From Streptomyces sp. SID12501 (lineage in GTDB: Bacteria > Actinomycetota > Actinomycetes > Streptomycetales > Streptomycetaceae), in assembly GCF_010550245.1 (NCBI RefSeq), contig NZ_JAAGLU010000030.1, forward strand, positions 1 through 64,000: 64,000 bases of DNA, given 5' to 3'. A model generated the notes under the pieces. It made no database searches and was not told the DNA's origin. It saw nothing but the letters and a program-made list of their open reading frames with translations. Made by a program: the position numbers and the translations under genes. Positions 19,495 through 27,007 of the stretch are shown here, piece after piece (within the stretch, counting starts at the first letter, position 1; every line of letters starts with the position of its first letter).

Positions 19495-20193
19495 TCAGGC
19501 TGCCGGTCGTACCAGGCCGGACTCGTATGCGAAGACCACCGCCTGCACGCGCGCGCGTGCGCCGATCTTGGTGAGGATGCGGCTGACGTGGGACTTGACC
19601 GTGGTCGGTGAGATGGACAGACGGGTGGCGATCTCGGAGTTGGACCAGCCGGCTGCGACGGCGGTGAGGACGTCCCGTTCGCGCCTGGTGAGTGCGCCGA
19701 GCTCGGTTTCCCGTTCCAGCGAGCCGATGGTGCGTTCGTGCCGGACGGTGTCGATGAGCGCGCGGGTGAGGCTGGGAGTGGTGACGGCGTCTCCGGCGGC
19801 AACGATGCGGACGGCCGCGGTCAGTTCTTCGGGGGTGGCGTCCTGGGGAAGGAACCCGCCGGCTCCGGCGCGCAGGGCCGCGTAGGCGTGCCGCTCGTGG
19901 CCGGTGGGGGTCAGGACCAGCACGCGCGGGCGGTGTCCTGCGGCTCTCGCCGGTTCGGAGACCGGCAACAGAGTGGGGGGCCGGCTGATACGGCGGATGA
20001 TGTCGACACCGTCCGTGTCGACCACCAAGCTGTCCATCAGGACGACGTCGGGTCCGAGCGCGGCGCTCATGCGAACCGCCTCCACGCCGCTCGTCGCCTC
20101 ACCGACGACGGTCAGGTCGGGCTGGGCCGCCAGCAGCATGCGCAGTCCGAGACGCTGCAGGGACTGGCGGTGTACGACGAGTACGGAGGCCAT
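19495..20193 (-). CDS. atypical orphan response regulator, LuxR/NarL type
   Basis: 232 aa. The receiver domain keeps the phospho-acceptor D54 (DVVLMDS), but the usual acidic pair is replaced by H8-R9 (VLVVHRQS) and the conserved lysine by Q117 (GFLPQDA). The C-terminal LuxR helix-turn-helix is intact: LTRRERDVLTAVAAGWSNSEIATRLSISPTTVKSHV. No histidine kinase is nearby. ATG 20193 fits the AAGGAG box better than the upstream GTG 20202. Phosphorylation in the normal Mg-dependent way is unlikely. It is divergent from padR across a region with three palindromes. Confidence 0.88.
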   Translation of the reverse strand: MASVLVVHRQSLQRLGLRMLLAAQPDLTVVGEATSGVEAVRMSAALGPDVVLMDSLVVDTDGVDIIRRISRPPTLLPVSEPARAAGHRPRVLVLTPTGHERHAYAALRAGAGGFLPQDATPEELTAAVRIVAAGDAVTTPSLTRALIDTVRHERTIGSLERETELGALTRRERDVLTAVAAGWSNSEIATRLSISPTTVKSHVSRILTKIGARARVQAVVFAYESGLVRPAA

Positions 20194-20211
20194 GGGGGGC
20201 ACTCTCCTTGT

Positions 20212-20226
20212 ACGAAACCGTTTCGT
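20212..20226. promoter_or_regulatory. palindrome ACGAAAC-C-GTTTCGT
   Basis: Perfect 7-bp inverted repeat with a 1-bp centre, 19 bp before the response-regulator start. It resembles a TetR- or PadR-type operator. Confidence 0.6.
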
Positions 20227-20263
20227 TCACTTTGCTTGCGTCAGCCTAGCTCTCGGCGCTATC

Positions 20264-20279
20264 GAAACGTCATCGTTTC
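20264..20279. promoter_or_regulatory. palindrome GAAACG-TCAT-CGTTTC
   Basis: Perfect 6-bp inverted repeat with a 4-bp centre, sharing GAAAC/GTTTC half-sites with the palindrome at 20212. Confidence 0.55.
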
Positions 20280-20328
20280 TACTGTGGCCTGGGTCACTTC
20301 CGTGCAGGGGTTGTCGGGCGAGCTATTC

Positions 20329-20344
20329 CGATATATCGTTAACG
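20329..20344. promoter_or_regulatory. overlapping palindromes CGATATATCG and CGTTAACG before padR
   Basis: Both are perfect palindromes sharing two bases, 45-60 bp upstream of the padR start. They are markedly AT-rich for this genome, so this is the likely padR promoter/operator. Confidence 0.55.
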
Positions 20345-20388
20345 CATCGCGACAGATCAAAGACAACACAACGAATGGAGTGGTTGCG

Positions 20389-21036
20389 ATGCGTTCCCAT
20401 GGAGAAGAATTCGGTCCGGGCTTCGGTCCCGGACACGCACACGGTCATGGCGGCCCCCGAGGCTTCGGGCGGGGCGGCTTCGAGGGGCGGCGAGCCGCCT
20501 TCGGTCCCTTCGGGCCCGGTTTCGGCGGTCCCGGCGGTCCTGGCTTCGGCCCGGGTCCCTGGGGTGGGCGCGGAGGTCGGGGCGGACCGCGGGGCAGGGC
20601 GCGGCGCGGTGACGTCCGCGCGTCGATCCTGGCCCTGCTGAAGGACCGGCCCATGCACGGCTACGAGATGATCCAGGAGATCGCCGAGCGCAGCGGAGGG
20701 GCGTGGAAGCCCAGCCCCGGCTCGGTCTACCCCACCCTTCAGCTGCTGGAGGACGAGGGCCTGATCGCCAACGAGAGCGAGGGCGGCAAGAAGCTGTTCG
20801 CGCTCACCGAGTCCGGTCGCACAGCGGCTGACGAGGGCCCCGACGCACCCTGGGAAGAGGCCGGACGCGGCGTCGACTGGGAGGCGCTGAGCGACATCCG
20901 CCAGGCCGGCTTCGGTCTGATGGAGGCCTTCGGTCAGGTCTGGAAGACGGGCTCCAAGGAGCAGCGCGAGAAGGCGCTCACGGTGATCAACGAAGCGCGC
21001 AAGAAGCTGTATCTGATCCTCGCCGACGAGGACTGA
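20389..21036 (+). CDS. PadR-family transcriptional regulator with Gly/His-rich N-terminus
   Basis: 215 aa. Residues 1-72 are low complexity (FGPGFGPGHAHGHGG and repeated G/F/P/R). The PadR winged helix follows: ASILALLKDRPMHGYEMIQE, PSPGSVYPTLQLLEDEGLI, GKKLFALTESG. The C-terminal helix (SDIRQAGFGLMEAF, EQREKALTVINEARKKLYLILAD) would form the dimer. ATG 20389 is 8 nt after GGAG (20377-20380). The histidines could sense metal; the disordered tail is unusual in length. The gene is divergent from the response regulator and probably autoregulated. Confidence 0.9.
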   Translation: MRSHGEEFGPGFGPGHAHGHGGPRGFGRGGFEGRRAAFGPFGPGFGGPGGPGFGPGPWGGRGGRGGPRGRARRGDVRASILALLKDRPMHGYEMIQEIAERSGGAWKPSPGSVYPTLQLLEDEGLIANESEGGKKLFALTESGRTAADEGPDAPWEEAGRGVDWEALSDIRQAGFGLMEAFGQVWKTGSKEQREKALTVINEARKKLYLILADED

Positions 21037-21090
21037 TGGGCCGTCCTCGTCAGACGTGGCCGCCCCCGGCGGCGCGTCCCCCAGCGCGCG

Positions 21091-21124
21091 CAGGCGCCCC
21101 GCGGAAGTGTCCGCGGGGCGCCTG
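21091..21124. terminator. bidirectional terminator after padR
   Basis: Perfect 15-bp stem CAGGCGCCCCGCGGA (21091-21105) with 21110-21124 and loop AGTG. It lies between the convergent padR and SRPBCC genes. Confidence 0.85.
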
Positions 21125-21154
21125 TGCGTTGTCGGTCGGCGCTTGCGGCCGGGC

Positions 21155-21583
21155 TCAGGCGACCAGGCCGGCCAGTTTGCGCAGAGACTCGTTCAGGGCG
21201 GCCGTCCCCGAGTCCTTCAGTTTGCCGGCCATCAGGGAGACGGCCGCGCCGGTGAACTCGCCGTCGATACGGACGGTCGTGGCGTCGCCGTCGGGCGTGA
21301 GGGTGTAGCGCGTGGCGACGATCACCGCCATCGGGCCCTTGCCCCGGATGGCCAGCGTGCGGGCGGCCTCCAACTCCTCGATGGTCCACTCGACCTCGGC
21401 CGGGAAGCCCATCAGCTTCATGTTCTCCTCGAAGGTGCCGCCGACCTCGAATGCCGAGGGGCCGCCCTTGGGGAAGCTCGTGTGGGTCGCGTTCCACGCT
21501 CCGTACGCCGACCAGTCCGTCAGCTGCGCCCAGATCTTCTCCGCCGGCGCCTGGATGTGTGCCTCCGCGCTAATTTCGGCCAT
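21155..21583 (-). CDS. SRPBCC / START-like domain protein
   Basis: 142 aa, the usual length of a single SRPBCC domain. MAEISAEAHIQAPAEKIWAQLTDWSAYGAWN is the typical first strand and helix; TTVRIDGEFTGAAVSLMAGKLKDSGTAALNESLRKLA is the long C-terminal helix that closes the hydrophobic pocket. It probably binds a small hydrophobic ligand; no enzyme activity can be assigned. ATG 21583 has AGAGGTGG just upstream. Confidence 0.88.
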   Translation of the reverse strand: MAEISAEAHIQAPAEKIWAQLTDWSAYGAWNATHTSFPKGGPSAFEVGGTFEENMKLMGFPAEVEWTIEELEAARTLAIRGKGPMAVIVATRYTLTPDGDATTVRIDGEFTGAAVSLMAGKLKDSGTAALNESLRKLAGLVA

Positions 21584-21690
21584 GCGACCACCTCTGTGTC
21601 TCGGGCTGCGGTGTCGCGGAAGGTAGCCGCAAGGGCTGGAACAATCAATACTGACGGGGCATCAGATCTGCTGCGGGAGGGGGCGCGGCC

Positions 21691-21879
21691 TCAGCCCACC
21701 CGCTGTATCTCCGCCGCGTCGAACAGGTCCCACGCGCGCGGGAAGGGGCCCTCGTCATGACAGTGCCACGCCTCCCAGAACAGGTCGGCGAGCAGCGCGT
21801 CCTCCGGGGCGTACACCCGGTACACATACTGTCTGCCGTCCGTGGCCGGCAGCGCCACCAGCCAGCACCTGCTCTCCAT
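21691..21879 (-). CDS. small conserved hypothetical protein
   Basis: 62 aa: MESRCWLVALPATDGRQYVY, then a C-terminal part with FWEAWHCHDEGPFPRAW. It is rich in aromatic residues and acidic. The family is not recognised. ATG 21879 is chosen as the first start in a frame with good codon bias, but its ribosome binding site is weak. It is divergent from the Clp-N gene. Confidence 0.6.
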   Translation of the reverse strand: MESRCWLVALPATDGRQYVYRVYAPEDALLADLFWEAWHCHDEGPFPRAWDLFDAAEIQRVG

Positions 21880-22086
21880 GTTGGAGTGGGACGTGCGAGC
21901 GGGTGCCCCGGTTGCGCCAGAGGCGCGCGGAATGAGGGTGCGCGCCCCTTGCGTCGGATTGGTGCCGGAGCGGCGTGATGTCCTCCGTAAGGAGGAGATT
22001 CCGTGCTCCATGCCCACCCTCCGTGGGACGCGGAAATGGTGCCTCGCGAGGATGACCGGATCCGCTGGGACTGATGGGGTGGGGAT

Positions 22087-22671
22087 GTGCAACCCCGTAT
22101 CCCCCGGCAGTCGACCACTGAGCACGGTGCGAACCGTGTGGACAACGATGCCAGGCTCACCACCGAGCTGGCAGCGGTGGTCGCCGGCGCGCGCAGACGG
22201 GCGTTGCGGGACGGGGACCGGCAGATCGACACGGCCCATCTGCTGCACTCGCTCCTGGAGTCCGATCCCGAGGTGCGCACGGTGTTCGAGGGCGGGGACC
22301 AGCAGGTCGCGCGGCTGCTCGGCTATCTCGTGCAGCGCAGCATCGGCTACGGGCTGCGCTGGCAGGGCTCGGTCGAGGACTCGGGGGCCCTGCCCGTGCT
22401 GCCGGGGGTGGCGCACACGGCGGGCTGGTCGCCGGTCGCGGCGGGCGCGTTGGAGGAGGCGTGCGAGCGGGCCGGGCGCCGCGGTGACGCACGGGCCCGC
22501 GGTGTCGATCTGCTCGCGGCGATCGTCGTGGATCCGCAGTCCCGGGCCGTCGAGGTGCTGCGACGGGGTGGAGTCGACGCGAGGGAGCTGCCGGCACGGC
22601 TGCTACAGGTCGAACTGATGGCGGCAGCGGGATACGAGGAATACGCCGAGGGCGTTGACGGCGTCGGCTGA
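22087..22671 (+). CDS. Clp N-terminal-domain (ClpN-like) protein
   Basis: 194 aa. Two Clp-N repeats without any ATPase: ARRRALRDGDRQIDTAHLLHSLLESDPEVRTVF and AAGALEEACERAGRRGDARARGVDLLAAIVVDPQSRAVEVLRRGGVD. Such stand-alone proteins may act as adaptors or substrates for ClpC/ClpB; that is inference. GTG 22087 follows GGTGGGG. The C-terminus (EEYAEGVDGVG) is acidic. Confidence 0.82.
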   Translation: MQPRIPRQSTTEHGANRVDNDARLTTELAAVVAGARRRALRDGDRQIDTAHLLHSLLESDPEVRTVFEGGDQQVARLLGYLVQRSIGYGLRWQGSVEDSGALPVLPGVAHTAGWSPVAAGALEEACERAGRRGDARARGVDLLAAIVVDPQSRAVEVLRRGGVDARELPARLLQVELMAAAGYEEYAEGVDGVG

Positions 22672-22736
22672 GGGGCGGGGCATGCTCGGCCGACCTCTGT
22701 GGGCCCGTCCGGTCGGTGAGACAGGTGTCATCGGGG

Positions 22737-22765
22737 GTGACGGTCATGTCGTCGCCTGTCATCAT
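22737..22765 (+). promoter_or_regulatory. promoter of the first EamA gene
   Basis: GTGACG (22737-22742), 17-bp spacer, CATCAT (22760-22765), then 6 nt to GTG 22772. It suggests a leaderless transcript. Confidence 0.55.
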
Positions 22766-22771
22766 GTGCCG

Positions 22772-23767
22772 GTGTGTACGTCAGGGAGTGGTGGGGTCGG
22801 TCGGGGCAAGGGAGTCGGGCTCGGGCTCGCGCTCGTGTCGGCGGTCGCGTTCGGCGGGTCGGGGGTCGTGGCCAAGCCCTTGATCGAGGCGGGCCTCGAT
22901 CCGCTGCACGTGGTGTGGCTGCGCGTGACGGGTGCCGCCCTCGTGATGCTGCCCCTGGCCGTGCGACACCGCGCGTTGGTGCGTCGGCGCCCCGCGCTGC
23001 TCGCCGGGTTCGGCCTGCTCGCCGTGGCCGGCGTCCAGGCCTTCTACTTCGCCGCGATCTCCCGTATCCCTGTCGGGGTCGCGCTGCTCGTCGAGTACCT
23101 CGCACCCGCCCTCGTGCTGGGCTGGGTGCGGTTCGTGCAGCGGCGGCCGGTGACCCGTGCCGCCGGGCTCGGTGTCGTCCTCGCGGTCGGCGGGCTCGCC
23201 TGTGTCGTGGAGGTGTGGTCCGGGCTGAGCTTCGACGCCGTGGGGCTGCTGCTCGCCCTCGCCGCCGCCTGCTGCCAGGTCGGCTACTTCCTCCTGTCCG
23301 ACCAGGGCAGCGACGCGGGCGACGAGGCGCCGGACCCCCTCGGTGTCATCGCTTACGGCCTCCTGGTCGGCGCCCTCGTGCTGACCGTCGTCGTGCGTCC
23401 TTGGCGCATGGACTGGTCCGTGCTCGCGGGCACCGCGCACATGGACGGCACGCCCGTCGCGGCCGGGCTGCTGCTGGGCTGGCTCGTGCTGGTCGCCACG
23501 GTCGTCGCCTACGTCACCGGTGTGCTCGCCGTACGGCGGCTCTCGCCGCAGGTCGCCGGTGTCGTGGCCTGTCTGGAGGCGGTCATCGCGACCGTGCTGG
23601 CCTGGGTGCTGCTGGGCGAGCATCTGTCGGCGCCGCAGATCATCGGGGGCTCGGTGGTGCTCGTGGGCGCGTTCATCGCGCAGTCGTCGGCGCCCGCCAA
23701 GGGGTCGGCGGAGCCGGTCGCCCGGGGACCCGAAAAGGATGTGGCGGACCGCCGTACCGCCGCATAG
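22772..23767 (+). CDS. EamA/DMT-family transporter
   Basis: 331 aa with ten hydrophobic segments in two EamA repeats (first: GLALVSAVAFGGSGVVAKPLIEAG to CVVEV; second from LLLALAAACCQVGYFLLS). This is the drug/metabolite exporter superfamily; the substrate is unknown, amino acids being common. GTG 22772 is preferred because a -35/-10 pair ends 6 nt before it; upstream starts would put the promoter inside the coding region. It lies directly upstream of a second EamA gene that has its own leader region. Confidence 0.88.
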   Translation: MCTSGSGGVGRGKGVGLGLALVSAVAFGGSGVVAKPLIEAGLDPLHVVWLRVTGAALVMLPLAVRHRALVRRRPALLAGFGLLAVAGVQAFYFAAISRIPVGVALLVEYLAPALVLGWVRFVQRRPVTRAAGLGVVLAVGGLACVVEVWSGLSFDAVGLLLALAAACCQVGYFLLSDQGSDAGDEAPDPLGVIAYGLLVGALVLTVVVRPWRMDWSVLAGTAHMDGTPVAAGLLLGWLVLVATVVAYVTGVLAVRRLSPQVAGVVACLEAVIATVLAWVLLGEHLSAPQIIGGSVVLVGAFIAQSSAPAKGSAEPVARGPEKDVADRRTAA

Positions 23768-23770
23768 GGT
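23765..23770 (+). promoter_or_regulatory. -10 element of the leader-peptide transcript
   Basis: TAGGGT at 23765-23770 overlaps the stop of the upstream transporter gene and lies 7 nt before the leader ATG (23778), so the leader RNA would start at the ATG. TGGCGG at 23742-23747 is a poor -35. Confidence 0.5.
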
Positions 23771-23777
23771 CGTGATC

Positions 23778-23819
23778 ATGCACGCACGCGCACTCGTCCT
23801 GCCGCCTCCGGCCGCCTGA
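23778..23819 (+). CDS. 13-aa leader peptide MHARALVLPPPAA
   Basis: A 14-codon ORF that starts 7 nt after a TAGGGT -10 and is followed by two hairpins, the second with a terminator shape (23893-23926), before the second EamA gene. The run L-V-L-P-P-P-A-A contains three successive prolines, a known ribosome-stalling sequence that needs EF-P. The layout is that of an attenuator leader. It is too short for standard gene calling, and no homology test was possible. Confidence 0.6.
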   Translation: MHARALVLPPPAA

Positions 23820-23842
23820 GGCGGGCTCTCCGGAGAACGTGT

Positions 23843-23860
23843 CCGACGTATCGCCGTCGG
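23843..23860 (+). promoter_or_regulatory. first leader hairpin upstream of the second EamA gene
   Basis: CCGACG (23843-23848), loop TATCGC, CGTCGG (23855-23860). It may compete with the downstream terminator stem. Confidence 0.45.
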
Positions 23861-23892
23861 GCTGAACGGTGCTGCCCGCAGACGACGTCAGA

Positions 23893-23926
23893 GGACCCCG
23901 TGGAGCCCTGAGGGGCCGGGTCCTTT
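23893..23926 (+). terminator. attenuator-like terminator before the second EamA gene
   Basis: GGACCC (23893-23898) pairs with GGGTCC (23918-23923), with an inner CCC/GGG stem, then TTTCG. It lies between the leader peptide and the transporter gene. Confidence 0.6.
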
Positions 23927-23989
23927 CGTCAACTTCCGTGTGGTGGGCGGCCTTTCGCCTTCTCCCCGCGCGGCTGCGGAGAGACTCCC

Positions 23990-24970
23990 GTGTCGAACAC
24001 CGTTTCCGGCCTGCCCATCGGGCGAGGCCTGCTCTTCCTGACCGTCGCCGGTGCCGCCTGGGGTACCGCGGGCGCTGCCGCCTCCCTCGTCTACCGGGTG
24101 AGCGACATGGGCCCCGTCGCCCTCTCCTTCTGGCGCTGCGCCGGCGGTTTCGTACTGCTGCTCCTCGCCCGCTCACTACGGCGCCGTACTGCCGTCAGGC
24201 CCGAACCGAGGCGGCGCAGGGCCCTGCGTGCCGGTGTCACCGGCTGCTCGCTCGCCGTGTTCCAGACCGCGTACTTCGCGTCCGTGCAGGCCACCGGCCT
24301 CGCGGTCGCCACCGTTGTCACCCTGGGCGCCGGGCCCGTCCTCATCGCGCTGGGCGCCCGGCTGACCATGGGCGAACGGCTGGGGGCGAGCGGGATCGTC
24401 GCCGTCGTCGGGGCGCTCACCGGGCTCACGGTGCTGGTGCTGGGCAGCGGGGGCGCCCAGGTGCGGCCGTCGGGTGTCGCGTGGGCCACGGTGTCGGCGG
24501 CCGGGTACGCCGTGATGGCCCTCCTCACCCGCTGGTGGGGGCGGGACGGCACAACGGACGCGTTCGGTACGTCCGTCAGGGCCTTCGGCGTCACGACGCT
24601 CTGCCTGCTGCCCTTCGGACTCGCCGAGGGGCTCTTCCCGCACACCGGCGACGGCCTGCGGTTCGTCGGTCTTCTGGTGTACGTCGCCGCCGTACCGACC
24701 GCCCTGGCGTACGGGCTGTACTTCGCCGGGGCGGCCGTCGTCCGCTCGGCGACCGTCTCCGTGATCATGCTCCTGGAGCCGGTGAGCGCGGCACTCCTCG
24801 CCGTCACTCTGCTCGGCGAGCGGCTGACGGCGGCGACCGTCGCGGGCACCCTGCTGATGCTGGGAGCGGCGGCGGGGCTCGCGGTGGCGGAGACGAGGAG
24901 TGCCGGTACGGACGGGAGTGCGGACGGAGGTGTGGAGCGGCGGGCGGAGCCCGGAGGGGCGTTCGGCTGA
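23990..24970 (+). CDS. EamA/DMT-family transporter under a leader region
   Basis: 326 aa, ten hydrophobic segments, two EamA repeats (GLLFLTVAGAAWGTAGAAASLVYR; ATVSAAGYAVMALLTRWWG). The repeat-end signature LLEPVSAALLAVTLLGERLT is typical of RhtA/YdcZ-like exporters. GTG 23990 is the only good start. Expression is probably controlled by the 13-aa leader peptide and terminator upstream; an amino acid or a translation-affecting compound as signal is an inference. The stop is 3 nt from that of the convergent aldo/keto reductase gene. Confidence 0.9.
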   Translation: MSNTVSGLPIGRGLLFLTVAGAAWGTAGAAASLVYRVSDMGPVALSFWRCAGGFVLLLLARSLRRRTAVRPEPRRRRALRAGVTGCSLAVFQTAYFASVQATGLAVATVVTLGAGPVLIALGARLTMGERLGASGIVAVVGALTGLTVLVLGSGGAQVRPSGVAWATVSAAGYAVMALLTRWWGRDGTTDAFGTSVRAFGVTTLCLLPFGLAEGLFPHTGDGLRFVGLLVYVAAVPTALAYGLYFAGAAVVRSATVSVIMLLEPVSAALLAVTLLGERLTAATVAGTLLMLGAAAGLAVAETRSAGTDGSADGGVERRAEPGGAFG

Positions 24971-24973
24971 GAC

Positions 24974-25876
24974 TCAGTCGGTCTGCGAGGTGTCCGTCGC
25001 GTAGTCGATCGCGTCGCCGATCGTGTCGAGCTCCTCTACGGCGTCCGCCGGCAGTGTCAGATCCGCGGCGGCGATGTTCTCGCGCAGGTGGGCGCGTGAG
25101 GAGGTACCGGGGATGAGAACGATGCTCGGCGAGCGCTGGAGCAGCCAGGCCAGGGCGACCTGCTGGGGCGAGGCGTCGAGACGGGCGGCGACGTCGGTGA
25201 GGGTCTGCGACTGGAGCGGGCTGAAGCCGCCGAGCGGGAAGAAGGGGGCGAAGGCGATGTTCTCCGCCGCGCACCGCTCGACCAGCGCGTCGTCCCCGCG
25301 GTTGGCCAGGTTGTAGAGGTTCTGCACGGTGACGACCGGGGCGATGGCCTGCGCCTCGGTCAGCTGGTCGTCGGTGACCGCACTGAGCCCGAGGTGCCGG
25401 ATCAGGCCTTCTTTCTGGAGCTCGGCCAGCACCCCGAACTCCTCGCCGAGCGGCGCCGATCCGCCGGCCAGGTCCGTGCCGACGCGCAGGTTCACCACGT
25501 CGAGCACGTCCACGCCGAGGTTCCGGAGGTTGTCGTGGACAGCCGACCTGAGGCTCTCGGGGTCCAGCGCGGGCAGCCAGCTCGCGTCGGCGCCGCGGCG
25601 GGCGCCCACCTTGGTGACGATGCGGAGATCGGCGGGGTAGGGGGCGAGGGCTTTCCTGATGAGTTCGTTGACGACCGTGGGCCCGTAGAAGTCGCTCGTG
25701 TCGATGTGGGTGAGGCCCCGGTCGACGGCCTCGCGCAGCACCGCCACAGCCTCGTCGGGGTCCTTGGGCGGCCCGAACACGTGGGGTCCCGCCAACTGCA
25801 TGGCGCCGTACCCCATGCGGGTCAGGGTCAGGCCCTCGGCCGGGGTGAGGGTTCCGCCGGAGACGGTGTCGGCCAT
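24974..25876 (-). CDS. aldo/keto reductase family oxidoreductase
   Basis: 300 aa, NADPH-dependent TIM-barrel reductase. Motifs: GYGAMQLAGPHVFG, HIDTSDFYGPTVVNELI (catalytic D and Y), RIVTKVGARRG (catalytic K), and a C-terminal cofactor loop SIVLIPGTSSRAHLRENI. It is closest in type to the AKR13/YajO-like group. ATG 25876 is the family start; GAAAGG lies about 9 nt upstream. It is divergent from the XRE regulator, which probably controls it. Confidence 0.92.
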   Translation of the reverse strand: MADTVSGGTLTPAEGLTLTRMGYGAMQLAGPHVFGPPKDPDEAVAVLREAVDRGLTHIDTSDFYGPTVVNELIRKALAPYPADLRIVTKVGARRGADASWLPALDPESLRSAVHDNLRNLGVDVLDVVNLRVGTDLAGGSAPLGEEFGVLAELQKEGLIRHLGLSAVTDDQLTEAQAIAPVVTVQNLYNLANRGDDALVERCAAENIAFAPFFPLGGFSPLQSQTLTDVAARLDASPQQVALAWLLQRSPSIVLIPGTSSRAHLRENIAAADLTLPADAVEELDTIGDAIDYATDTSQTD

Positions 25877-26023
25877 GGTGATGCCTTTCGTCGCGTACCG
25901 CTGTGTCGTCGTTGCGGTTGTCGTCTGTCGTCCGGGTCGACTCTGGCGCGATCGGTACGCGGGTGGCAGTACCCCGCTGTTCCTGGGAGCGACAGGGACA
26001 CCCACATCCCGAGCCGCCCGATC

Positions 26024-26029
26024 TACGGT
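26024..26029 (+). promoter_or_regulatory. -10 element of the XRE-family gene
   Basis: TACGGT ends 7 nt before ATG 26037 and there is no Shine-Dalgarno, so a leaderless message is likely. Confidence 0.5.
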
Positions 26030-26036
26030 GGTGGGC

Positions 26037-26996
26037 ATGGACGCCAACAACGTGCTCGGAGAGTTCCTGCGGGCCCGCCGGGAACAGGTCCGGCCCGAGG
26101 ACGTCGGGCTCAGCGGCGGCGGTCTGCGCCGGGTGCCCGGGCTGCGCCGCGAGGAGGTCGCGACGCTCGCGGGGATCAGCTCCGACTACTACCTGCGGCT
26201 TGAGCAGGGACGGGACCGCAACCCGTCCGCCCAGGTGCTCGAAGCGCTCGCCCGGGTACTGCGCCTGGACACCGACGCGACCCGTCACCTGCTCGGGCTG
26301 ACGGGGACCGGGCGTCGGCCCGCGCGGCGCAGCCGGGCGGCGAAGCCCGCACCGGTGCCGCTGAGCATCCGGCAGCTCATGGACGGCTGGACCACGAACC
26401 CCGCCTATGTGCAGAACAGGTACGCCGACGTACTCGCGGTGAACGCGCTGTACAGCGCACTGGCCCCCCATCATGTCCCCGGCGTGAACCTGCTCAGGAC
26501 CGTGTTCCTCGACCCCGGCGAGCGTGAACAGCACCGGGACTGGGAGGACTTGACCGCGGGAGTGGTCGCGAGCCTGCGCGCGCGGGCCGGTGCCGAGGTC
26601 GACGATCCGCGTCTGGTCGAGCTGGTCGGGGAACTGTCCCTGCGCAGTGAACGCTTCCGGTTGCTCTGGGGCCGCCACGACGTCCTCCCCATGCGCGCAC
26701 GCGTCAGCAGGAGGACCCATCCCCAGGTGGGCGACCTCGACCTGTACTGCGACAAGCTCGACGTCGGCGGCCTGGACGGCCTCACCCTCGTCGTCTTCCA
26801 CGCCGAGCCCGGCAGCCGGAACGCGGAGTTGCTGGGGTTGTTGGGCAGCCTCAACGCCCCGCTGTCCGCAGGGCACTTGGACGCCGGTGAACAGCACCGG
26901 CACACGGATGCGCCGGGCGTCGACAAGAAGAGTGACGAGAAGAGCGTCAAGAAGAGCGTCAAGAAGAGCGACGGGAAGATCATCGACGGACAGTGA
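26037..26996 (+). CDS. XRE-family regulator, MmyB-like
   Basis: 319 aa. The helix-turn-helix begins at residue 3: LGEFLRARREQVRPEDVGL, then GLRREEVATLAGISSDYYLRLEQGRDRNPS. The C-terminal MmyB-like ligand domain includes WTTNPAYVQNRYADVLAVNALYSAL and a conserved HPQVGDLDLYCDKL. The tail is lysine-rich and made by 12-bp tandem repeats. Regulators of this type commonly control a neighbouring oxidoreductase, here the divergent aldo/keto reductase. Confidence 0.9.
   Translation: MDANNVLGEFLRARREQVRPEDVGLSGGGLRRVPGLRREEVATLAGISSDYYLRLEQGRDRNPSAQVLEALARVLRLDTDATRHLLGLTGTGRRPARRSRAAKPAPVPLSIRQLMDGWTTNPAYVQNRYADVLAVNALYSALAPHHVPGVNLLRTVFLDPGEREQHRDWEDLTAGVVASLRARAGAEVDDPRLVELVGELSLRSERFRLLWGRHDVLPMRARVSRRTHPQVGDLDLYCDKLDVGGLDGLTLVVFHAEPGSRNAELLGLLGSLNAPLSAGHLDAGEQHRHTDAPGVDKKSDEKSVKKSVKKSDGKIIDGQ
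26943..26978 (+). repeat. 12-bp tandem repeat in the XRE gene tail
   Basis: AGCGTCAAGAAG occurs at 26943-26954 and 26955-26966, then a variant AGCGACGGGAAG. It encodes the SVKKSVKKSDGK tail and probably varies in copy number. Confidence 0.7.
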
Positions 26997-27007
26997 GTCC
27001 GCTGCGG

